From the NCBI GenBank assembly GCA_016871675.1, contig VHCN01000029.1, positions 1-38,532 of the forward strand: DNA of 38,532 nt, given 5' to 3'. The notes beneath the pieces are model-generated. The model did not search any database and was not told where the DNA came from. It saw only the letters and a list, made by a program, of their open reading frames with translations. A program made the position numbers and the translations under genes. Of this stretch, positions 32,538 through 38,532 are shown piece by piece. The stretch is from Verrucomicrobiota bacterium. GTDB lineage: Bacteria; Verrucomicrobiota; Verrucomicrobiia; Limisphaerales; VHCN01. Each line of letters opens with the position of its first letter. The stretch's first letter is position 1.

Positions 32538-33923
32538 TCATTTCTGCTCCGTCGCGATCCGGCTCAGCTCCCGATACGCATCGACCGGATGCGCCGTGCC
32601 GCCAATCTTCGCGAATCCCGAGTCAAGCGCGCCTTGCATCTCGGCGGCGCGCCGCTGGTTCTTCGGCTGATGCCCGCAGGACTTTTTCCACTCGGCGAAG
32701 CAGGTGTGGATGAGCTCCACTCTCGGGATGCTCCGGCGCAGGAGGTTCACGAAGCCCGACGCGGAATCCTTGCCGAGCACGGCGCCCGCGCCTCCGGCGG
32801 TCTCCTCGTGCAGGGGCGGGACGAAGTGGACGGCGTTGCGCCAGATGTGCAGCAACGCGAGCAACAGCAGCGCGCCGAGCAATCCGTGCAGGTTGTAGCG
32901 CCGGAGCATCGCCGCGACGCCGGGGTGCGCCTCGATGCCGTGGTGCGTCTCGTCGAAGAGCATCACCCGGTTCGCGCCCGCGAACCACGCAAGCAGCGCC
33001 GGCCGCCGTTCCGAGCGGAGCGCCTCGTTGCTGAACGGCCACGCGTCCGCGCACACGACGACCGTGCCCTTGCCGAGCGGCCGCTCGATCAGCACGGGGT
33101 CGGCGTCCCGCGCGTAGAGCACGCGCCACGCGTTGGTGAGCTCCTTGAAGTGCACGGCGGTGTGCCACGTCAACAGCGGCGGGAAGTCGGGCGGTGCATC
33201 CTTGCGTGTGACGTTCACGGACTCGGGGTCGCGGTCCGCGCTTTCGGGCAGGTCGCGGAAGGCGCGCTTGAATCCCCAGCGTTCGTAGAGCGACACAGCG
33301 CGAAGCCGGCGCTCATCGCCGAGCAACGAGCGGCGCCGGGGCGGGCGCTTCCGGGCTTCGGATTTCTCACCGGACTTCGCATCGGATTTCTCGGCGGACT
33401 CGTCCACGTTTGCGTCCTGCTTCGCGGGCTTTGGGGGCGGGGACTTCCCGGGTTTCCTCTTCGCGGCACTGTCCTTCTTTTTCCCCTGGTTCGCGGGGTC
33501 GAATGCATTCTCGCCGAGTTCCATCAACTCGCGCCGGAACGCGCCGGGCGATGTCATGATCGGCCGGAACGACATCACGAGCCGCCCGCCGCCGCGCACG
33601 AAGTCCTCGAGTTCCTTCGCCTCGGCGGGATCCACGAATTCCGGCGCGCCCACGGACGCGCCGATTACGAACAGCGTCGTGTCGCGGCCGTCGCCGATGT
33701 GGTCGGGCAGGCCGTAAAAGCGCCGCGCCTCAATGCCGCGCACGTCGGCGAGTCCGTCGAAGAGCGCCTTGCTCCCCATCGGGTCCGCGCGCAGCGTCGA
33801 GTAGGCGGGATACAAGTCGCCACTCGCGAAGCGCAGCTCGAACAGCGTCGCAAGTCCCCACCCGAAGCCCACGACGAGCAGCGGCAGCGCGACGACCAGC
33901 AGACGGTTGGCGCCGTGCTTCAT
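32538..33923 (-). CDS. DUF4350-type membrane protein
   Basis: A 461-residue protein with one N-terminal membrane segment (~7-25), an outer domain typical of DUF4350 (PAYSTLRADPMGSKALFDGLAD, a Gly/Ala-rich FVRGGGRLVMSF and ADAWPFSNEALRSE), and a second membrane segment (~370-388) followed by a soluble tail. A Lys/Pro/Glu-rich low-complexity stretch of ~50 residues (around 145-200, KKKDSAAKRKPGK onward) splits the outer domain. The conserved LLAWFAGANRVMLFDETHHG is present. ATG 33923 overlaps the DUF4129 stop (ATGA). Function unknown; DUF4350 proteins travel with MoxR and DUF58 in several phyla. Confidence 0.82.
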   Translation of the reverse strand: MKHGANRLLVVALPLLVVGFGWGLATLFELRFASGDLYPAYSTLRADPMGSKALFDGLADVRGIEARRFYGLPDHIGDGRDTTLFVIGASVGAPEFVDPAEAKELEDFVRGGGRLVMSFRPIMTSPGAFRRELMELGENAFDPANQGKKKDSAAKRKPGKSPPPKPAKQDANVDESAEKSDAKSGEKSEARKRPPRRRSLLGDERRLRAVSLYERWGFKRAFRDLPESADRDPESVNVTRKDAPPDFPPLLTWHTAVHFKELTNAWRVLYARDADPVLIERPLGKGTVVVCADAWPFSNEALRSERRPALLAWFAGANRVMLFDETHHGIEAHPGVAAMLRRYNLHGLLGALLLLALLHIWRNAVHFVPPLHEETAGGAGAVLGKDSASGFVNLLRRSIPRVELIHTCFAEWKKSCGHQPKNQRRAAEMQGALDSGFAKIGGTAHPVDAYRELSRIATEQK

Positions 33924-35605
33924 CGCTTCACCTCCGCTGGCGCGCCGATGGAGCGGATGCGCTCGACGTCCTCCCGGAATTCTCCGAGCTGCTCGCCGGT
34001 GACCTCGTGCAGGCCATACCACGCGCGGTCGATGCGACCGACGTTGCGTCCGAAGGCGTCCTGCAATTCGGGCAGCGCGCGCGCGCGGCGGCGGACTTCA
34101 CGCTCGTATTCGTGATTGGTCTTGAAGCGCGCGATGCGCACGACCTCGCGGTGCGCGAGGTGCGCGAGGCTCGCGAGATACAGGGCGCGGAGCGCGAGAC
34201 GCAAGTTGCCCTGCTGCATCATGTCCTGCGCAAGCTTGAGCCAGCCGTCCTCGGGGAGCTGGTCGGCGGCGGTGTTCTCGTCATTCAAATCCGGCGTCGC
34301 GGCGATGGCTTCGGCGGCGACGATGATCCGTTTCTGCCGCTGCTTCCAGAGGCGCAGAATGAGGATGGCGAGCGCGGACAACGCGATGGCAAGCAGGAGG
34401 AAGGCGAGGGTGTTCACGCCCGTGACCCAGGCGGTGCCGGCGCCGGTGTTCGTGGAACGGTTCGGAAACAACTTGTCCATGATCCCACGCAACCACTTGG
34501 CAGACTGGTTGATCTTCTCCACCACCCACACGCGGAGGCTCTCGAGCTGGTCGGCGACGTTCTTGAGGAAGCGCGTCCACCAGGTCTCAGGCCGGGCCTC
34601 GGCCATGCGCTCGCGCGGGAGGCGCCAGGAATACTCGGCGCGTCGCAGCACCTCCTCGATGGACCGGTCGAGCTCTTGGGACGGGAGTGCGGCGGGGGCG
34701 GGCTTGGGAGAGGGCGGCCGGGCCTCGCCTGCGGTGAGCCGCATCGGCCCCATGAGCCCGATCATCAGGGCCAGCGCGCCCGCAACGGCGCGGGTGCGGG
34801 CGACGGCACGGTTCAAACTCACGCGAAGGTCTTCGCCGGACTGGACGGATTCCGCGTAAAAGCATCGCAGCAGCCACACGGATTTGAGCACCGGGTCGAG
34901 CAGCAGCCACGCGACGCCCGCGACGGCGGCGAGGAAGGTGGTGTTCAGAATGGCCGAAGACCCCGCGCGTGTGAAGGTGCTCTCGATGCCGAGGAAAATC
35001 CGAACCAGATGAGGGAAGAGGCCGAGCAGCGCGGCGACGTTGATGAAAAGCATGAACGCCGCGAGAGCGCCCAGCGCGACGAGCATGAAATTCAAGCCCG
35101 GCCACAGCGAGCCCAGCCGCGTCGCGCGACTCGCGGCAGCGCGGATGCCCGCGATGTCGCCCGACCCCGTGACGGTGAGCGACTGAAAAAAGCTGAACGT
35201 CGGCGGGAAGAAGATCACGGTGACCAGGGTCACGGGCAGGAGCAGGAATCCGAGGGGTTGAAGCGACGACTGCACGGCGATCATCCGCAAGACGCGCGGT
35301 CTGTCCCACTCCGGCTGCGGTTCGCCCGCGAGGTGCGCGCGAAGCCCCGCGACGAAGACCGCCTGCCAGCATTTCATCCACACGAACAGCGCGGCAAGCC
35401 CGAGCGATGCGCCGACCAGATGTTCCTCGGCCCACGTGTTGCGGCTCATGTCCGCCCAGAAGAACAGCAGCCCGAGCACGAAGGGCGCGGCGCCGAGATA
35501 ATAGCGGAGCCACAGCCCAAGTGGTGCCTGCCGCAGCAGGTGCGCGGCTTCCTCGAACAGCTCCATGCCGTTCAGCCCGTCAATGCGCTTGGAGTTCCGC
35601 CTCAT
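33920..35605 (-). CDS. Large membrane protein with C-terminal DUF4129-like domain
   Basis: A 561-residue protein. The N-terminal ~320 residues hold five or six membrane segments resembling integral membrane channel-like or Yip1-like proteins (LLFFWADMSRNTWAEEHL, LGFLLLPVTLVTVIFFPP). A Pro/Ala-rich soluble stretch, another membrane segment (~435-455, LAFLLLAIALSALAILIL) and a C-terminal DUF4129-type domain follow (LKLAQDMMQQGNLRLALRALYLASLAHLAHREVVRI, then TNHEYEREVRRRA). ATG 35605 overlaps the B-box gene stop (ATGA). DUF4129 is usually encoded separately with a transglutaminase or DUF4350 protein, so the fusion to a polytopic N-terminus is notable. Role unknown; it may scaffold the operon's membrane complex. 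Confidence 0.78.
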   Translation of the reverse strand: MRRNSKRIDGLNGMELFEEAAHLLRQAPLGLWLRYYLGAAPFVLGLLFFWADMSRNTWAEEHLVGASLGLAALFVWMKCWQAVFVAGLRAHLAGEPQPEWDRPRVLRMIAVQSSLQPLGFLLLPVTLVTVIFFPPTFSFFQSLTVTGSGDIAGIRAAASRATRLGSLWPGLNFMLVALGALAAFMLFINVAALLGLFPHLVRIFLGIESTFTRAGSSAILNTTFLAAVAGVAWLLLDPVLKSVWLLRCFYAESVQSGEDLRVSLNRAVARTRAVAGALALMIGLMGPMRLTAGEARPPSPKPAPAALPSQELDRSIEEVLRRAEYSWRLPRERMAEARPETWWTRFLKNVADQLESLRVWVVEKINQSAKWLRGIMDKLFPNRSTNTGAGTAWVTGVNTLAFLLLAIALSALAILILRLWKQRQKRIIVAAEAIAATPDLNDENTAADQLPEDGWLKLAQDMMQQGNLRLALRALYLASLAHLAHREVVRIARFKTNHEYEREVRRRARALPELQDAFGRNVGRIDRAWYGLHEVTGEQLGEFREDVERIRSIGAPAEVKR

Positions 35606-35925
35606 TTGGACAACAGGTCGCGCTTCCAGAGCGTGCCCTCGTGGAATTCGGACGGCATCGAGACAAGCCACTGGCCTGCGACGTAGAAGCACATCCACGC
35701 GAGCAACACTCCCGCGCACGCCGCGACCGCGCGGGACGCGCCCGCCCAGCGGCGCTTGCGTTCTTCGACGGCGGTGGTGAGCTTGCGCAGGCATCCGGCG
35801 CAGAGCAACGCGCCGTCGTGTTCCGTCACGCACTCACGGCAGAAGTGCTGCGCGCAGGACGGGCACCGCGCCACGGCCTCCCGGAGCGTGTGGTGCAGGC
35901 AGCGTTGTTCGTGGAGTTGAAGCAT
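35602..35925 (-). CDS. Small B-box zinc-finger membrane protein
   Basis: A 107-residue protein. An N-terminal B-box/rhomboid-type zinc finger uses Cys9, His12, Cys21, Cys24, Cys29, Cys32, His36, Cys42 and Cys45 (RCPSCAQHFCRECVTEH is readable). It is followed by one membrane segment (~65-87) and a short tail. B-box-like fingers at the N-terminus of bacterial membrane proteins are seen in some rhomboid-related proteins, but no protease domain is present. It starts two bases after the preceding stop and overlaps the DUF4129 gene by four bases, so it is clearly in the operon. Function unknown; a protein-binding adaptor is the simplest guess. Confidence 0.78.
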   Translation of the reverse strand: MLQLHEQRCLHHTLREAVARCPSCAQHFCRECVTEHDGALLCAGCLRKLTTAVEERKRRWAGASRAVAACAGVLLAWMCFYVAGQWLVSMPSEFHEGTLWKRDLLSK

Positions 35926-35927
35926 CG

Positions 35928-37022
35928 TCAGTTCAGAGCGTCCGTCGGCGGCAGGGGCGGGACTTGTTGCGGGATGGAGGGTTTCACCGGTGACGGTGCC
36001 GAGTCAACGGCCTTGCCGGACCCGGGAACGGACGCCGACGAAGTTGCGCCCGGCTGCGCGCGGCGGAAGCGGATCAACGCACTCCATCCAATCAACCCGG
36101 CGGCGAGCAGGTAGCCACTGCTCACGACATAGAGGGTGAACAGCGCGATGTGGCTCGACGGCCGGAGATTCTCGATGTCCACCTCGTCACCGCTCGAAAT
36201 GCCGATGTAGATGGCCAGCACAAACGCGGCCACCATGCCGAGCGCGTAGTAGATGACCGTCGTCCAGAGCACGCGCCGGACGGGCGCCGCCATGTCGGTG
36301 CCCTGCTGCTTCACGATGGCCGCGACGATGAAGCCGAGCTCCACGAGCGTGAGCGCCATGTTGAGATACTCGATGGCCTTGTACTCCAACAACGCGTAGC
36401 CGAGCACCAGGGCGGAATCCACGAGCATCAGCGTGAAGGCAATCGCGTGCGCGCGGCCGTGGTAATGCCGGATCGGCAGCGGCGGGACCGGGGCGAAGCC
36501 GGAGGGCGGCCTTGCGACCGGCACCGGTGCACCTGGCAGCGGCGGCGGCGCGGCGCCGACAGGAATGTCGCGTTGCAACTCGCCGGCGGCTTTCACGAGC
36601 GCGGCGGATAACTTGCGCGCGCCGCGAAGCCGGCCGATTCCGGGAAGCCGCTCCGTCTGCACCGCCGTGCGCATGACGCACTCGCACGTGGGACCAAGCA
36701 GCACGTTGATCGCAAGGAACAAGGCCGCGATCGCCGCGACGACGAGGAGAAACGAGATGAGCGCAAACGGCGTGCTCGTCAGCGCCCCGAACACGCAGAA
36801 GGCGGCGACGGCGCCAAGCACGATGTTGATGACCATGCCCGTGCGTGTGTGGCTGATGACGAGCGCGTGGATGTCGCGCAGGTAGAACCGACGGTAGCGC
36901 TCGTGAAATCCCTCCTCGCGCACGACGAGCAGGTGATCATCCGCGAGCCAGTAAGTGCCGCGGCCGGTGATGTCGCGCCCGCCGGCGCGGACGCGCTTGT
37001 AGGTCGGGTCGCGGCGAAGCAT
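35928..37022 (-). CDS. Multi-pass membrane protein with PH-like N-terminus
   Basis: A 364-residue protein I do not recognise. The N-terminus (YWLADDHLLVVREEGFHERYRRFYLRDIHALVI) has the strand pattern of bacterial PH-like domains. Two membrane segments follow (~65-105), then a Pro-rich linker (VGAAPPPLPGAPVPVARPPSG) and about five more membrane segments (~190-330). The C-terminal tail is Pro/Ser-rich. ATG 37022 follows the zinc-finger gene stop by seven bases. It is in the operon by spacing; function unknown. Confidence 0.7.
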   Translation of the reverse strand: MLRRDPTYKRVRAGGRDITGRGTYWLADDHLLVVREEGFHERYRRFYLRDIHALVISHTRTGMVINIVLGAVAAFCVFGALTSTPFALISFLLVVAAIAALFLAINVLLGPTCECVMRTAVQTERLPGIGRLRGARKLSAALVKAAGELQRDIPVGAAPPPLPGAPVPVARPPSGFAPVPPLPIRHYHGRAHAIAFTLMLVDSALVLGYALLEYKAIEYLNMALTLVELGFIVAAIVKQQGTDMAAPVRRVLWTTVIYYALGMVAAFVLAIYIGISSGDEVDIENLRPSSHIALFTLYVVSSGYLLAAGLIGWSALIRFRRAQPGATSSASVPGSGKAVDSAPSPVKPSIPQQVPPLPPTDALN

Positions 37023-37029
37023 GGCCGTG

Positions 37030-37608
37030 TCAGTTCGAGCGCGCGAGGCCGATCCAGAACGCGGCGCTCGCGCACAGCAGCAGCGCAGCGAGCACGGCGC
37101 AGATGCCGAGCCGCAGCTTGGTATTGGCCACGAGGCTCGGGGGCGCGCTCCAATTCTTCACCGTGAGCCCGAGCGCGACCGGACACAGGACCACCGCCAG
37201 CGGCCAGAAGAACACGCTTCCCAGCACGAGGGACATGACCACGTAGTCGTGGCGGGTGCGCGCGCGCTCAAGGGTCTTGATCTTGCCCTTCTTGCCGCCG
37301 CTTTCGAGGCACGTGGGACAATAGTGGCGGCCGGACACCTCCATGTCGCAGAGCGCGCAGAGGAATTTGCCGCAGGCGTCGCACGGGATGGCAGCCCGCT
37401 TGGTGGGATGATAGAAGCACGCGGCCTCGCCCTCGGCTTGCGTGGACTCCCCTGCCCTGCCCTGCTCGCCGTGGTGGAACAAAGCGGGAAACGCGGCAAC
37501 CTCAAGTCCTGCATTGCAAGCCGGGCAGCGGCGCAGCGCGCAAAGTTCGGGCAAACCGCCCCCCAGGGCGGAATGGCAGCGCGGGCATGACAGCGGCTGC
37601 GCGTTCAT
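37030..37608 (-). CDS. Double zinc-finger membrane protein
   Basis: A 192-residue protein with two metal-binding modules. The first is a zinc ribbon (Cys8, Cys11, Cys28, Cys31). The second is a B-box-like finger (Cys64, His67, Cys76, Cys79, Cys84, Cys87, Cys97, Cys100, readable as CDACGKFLCALC). Two membrane segments (~120-145 and ~165-187) follow. ATG 37608 is chosen because it starts the first ribbon; the open frame continues upstream to 38256 only as a shadow of the next gene. Function unknown. The B-box resembles that of the 107-residue protein at 35602-35925, suggesting a shared partner. Confidence 0.78.
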   Translation of the reverse strand: MNAQPLSCPRCHSALGGGLPELCALRRCPACNAGLEVAAFPALFHHGEQGRAGESTQAEGEAACFYHPTKRAAIPCDACGKFLCALCDMEVSGRHYCPTCLESGGKKGKIKTLERARTRHDYVVMSLVLGSVFFWPLAVVLCPVALGLTVKNWSAPPSLVANTKLRLGICAVLAALLLCASAAFWIGLARSN

Positions 37609-37616
37609 GTCTAACC

Positions 37617-38532
37617 TCAACCGTCCTGCAGCGCCATGTCGCCGAAGATTTTGTCGTAGAGGCTGGCCGTCATGCCCATGAAGATCGAAATGGTGACGAG
37701 GAAACCAACGCACACGGCAAGAATTCCCAACCCGGCGAAGAGGCCGCCGACTAACATCAGCGCGAAGCACATCCACCAGTGCTTGCCGACGACCTTGCGG
37801 CTGAGGTTCATGGCCTGCCAGAAGCCCATGCGCTTGTCGGCGACGAGTGGGATTGCGAACATCCAGCAGATGCTCAGATAGATAAGGACGAAGATTGCAA
37901 GGACCAGCAGGAGGCCGCCGACGATCATGAGCGGACCGCCCGCGGAGAAGTCCATCCGCCCGCCGCGCCAGCCGACGAGGCCGCCGATGACCAGGAGCGC
38001 GATGCCGGGAATCATGCACAAGCCGGCGAGGATGCTCGTCACCACTTGCGTCAGCATCAGATTCAGGAACCGCGGACCGAACCCGCTGAAGGCGTCGCCG
38101 ATGGTGGCCTCCTGATTGCGCACGCGCTTGATGTAAAAGAGATACAAGCCGCCGATGAGCGGCCCTTGGATGATCAGCGTCACGATGCCGCCGATGAAAG
38201 GGATGAAGTTGCCGACCATCAGCACGAGATACACGAGGCATGTCGCGCCAATGCACGGCCAGAACTGCCCCTTCACCGCCTCCCAGCCCGCACTGAAGGC
38301 GTCGCTGATGCTCACATCGTAATCGCGCGCGATGATTTCATCGGGCGAGACACTGCCGCGAAGTCCCGAGGTCGGCGCAAGTCCCTCCTTGATGCGCTGC
38401 GCGAAGGCGGGCTTGCACTCGGCGCACACGACCTGTTCGCCGTAGCGGATGACTTGATCCGCGGGGACGGATTTGCCGCATTGCGAGCACGTGACCAGGC
38501 TCGCGGCCGAGTCGGGCGCAGCCGCCCCTCCT
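37617..38532 (-). CDS. Zinc-ribbon multi-pass membrane protein (partial, N-terminus off the right edge)
   Basis: The frame is open to the right edge; 304 codons are visible. A zinc ribbon (CSQCGK then VVCAECK, C-x2-C-x15-C-x2-C) near the start of the visible part is followed by YDVSISDAFSAGWEAVKGQFW. About six membrane segments come next, with Gly/Leu-rich helices (GNFIPFIGGIVTLIIQGPLIGGLYL). The layout resembles bacterial membrane proteins of the DUF975/glycerophosphodiester-phosphodiesterase membrane-domain type, but I cannot assign a family. A GTG at 38429 would drop the first half of the ribbon, so it is unlikely to be the start. It lies eight bases upstream of the double zinc-finger gene. 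Confidence 0.75.
   Translation of the reverse strand, partial: GGAAAPDSAASLVTCSQCGKSVPADQVIRYGEQVVCAECKPAFAQRIKEGLAPTSGLRGSVSPDEIIARDYDVSISDAFSAGWEAVKGQFWPCIGATCLVYLVLMVGNFIPFIGGIVTLIIQGPLIGGLYLFYIKRVRNQEATIGDAFSGFGPRFLNLMLTQVVTSILAGLCMIPGIALLVIGGLVGWRGGRMDFSAGGPLMIVGGLLLVLAIFVLIYLSICWMFAIPLVADKRMGFWQAMNLSRKVVGKHWWMCFALMLVGGLFAGLGILAVCVGFLVTISIFMGMTASLYDKIFGDMALQDG

Noticed and set aside
31851-34115. 754-codon open frame on the plus strand
   Set aside because: Antisense to MoxR and DUF4350; no domain seen.
37609-38256. N-terminal extension of the double zinc-finger protein
   Set aside because: It overlaps a clear membrane-protein gene in another frame and has His/Arg-rich shadow composition; ATG 37608 starts the zinc ribbon.

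Overview
The window is about 38.5 kb of GC-rich bacterial chromosome that looks like Verrucomicrobiota, most likely a Pedosphaera/Limisphaerales-type soil or freshwater lineage. This is inferred from gene content: paired DUF1501 and PSCyt1/DUF1549/DUF1553 proteins, DUF5069 and DUF6797-type proteins, and generally weak Shine-Dalgarno sequences. It is also inferred from many short low-complexity repeats of a style I associate with these genomes. No rRNA, tRNA, CRISPR array, transposase or prophage gene was seen.

Layout. 1-9.6 kb is mostly housekeeping and metabolism. It holds the 5' part of a 4Fe-4S protein (cut by the left edge), a lipoprotein-like lactonase beta-propeller, dxs with a HIT protein, eno, an SDR oxidoreductase and an exported tricorn-type protease. 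9.6-21.2 kb is one long minus-strand run, read from 21.2 kb downward. It starts with two tandem pairs of a PSCyt/DUF1549/DUF1553 protein followed by a DUF1501 protein. A broken TfoX/UvrA hybrid reading frame, an Uma2-family protein and a class IV aminotransferase follow. 21.4-28 kb holds DUF5069, aroC, tadA, a Nudix hydrolase, a large secreted DUF6797/beta-propeller protein, infA and a membrane protein.

28.1-38.5 kb is a tightly packed minus-strand operon that runs off the right edge. In reading order it encodes a zinc-ribbon membrane protein, a zinc-finger/B-box membrane protein, a membrane protein, a small B-box membrane protein, a DUF4129 protein, a DUF4350 protein, a MoxR AAA+ ATPase, a DUF58 protein, SpoIIM and RDD. 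The core (MoxR-DUF58-DUF4129-DUF4350-SpoIIM-RDD) recurs in distant phyla and its role is unknown. The extra zinc-finger membrane proteins make this version the best candidate for an undescribed system here.

A second theme is short repeats with a 6- or 7-base period, and imperfect palindromes. They lie between genes, across a stop/start overlap, and in frame inside at least four coding regions, where they add or replace linker residues. No gene-free stretch exceeds 300 bases; the longest gaps (24332-24527, 26946-27138, 21223-21390, 31394-31561, 23642-23800) hold repeats, a terminator or a hairpin and are described individually.
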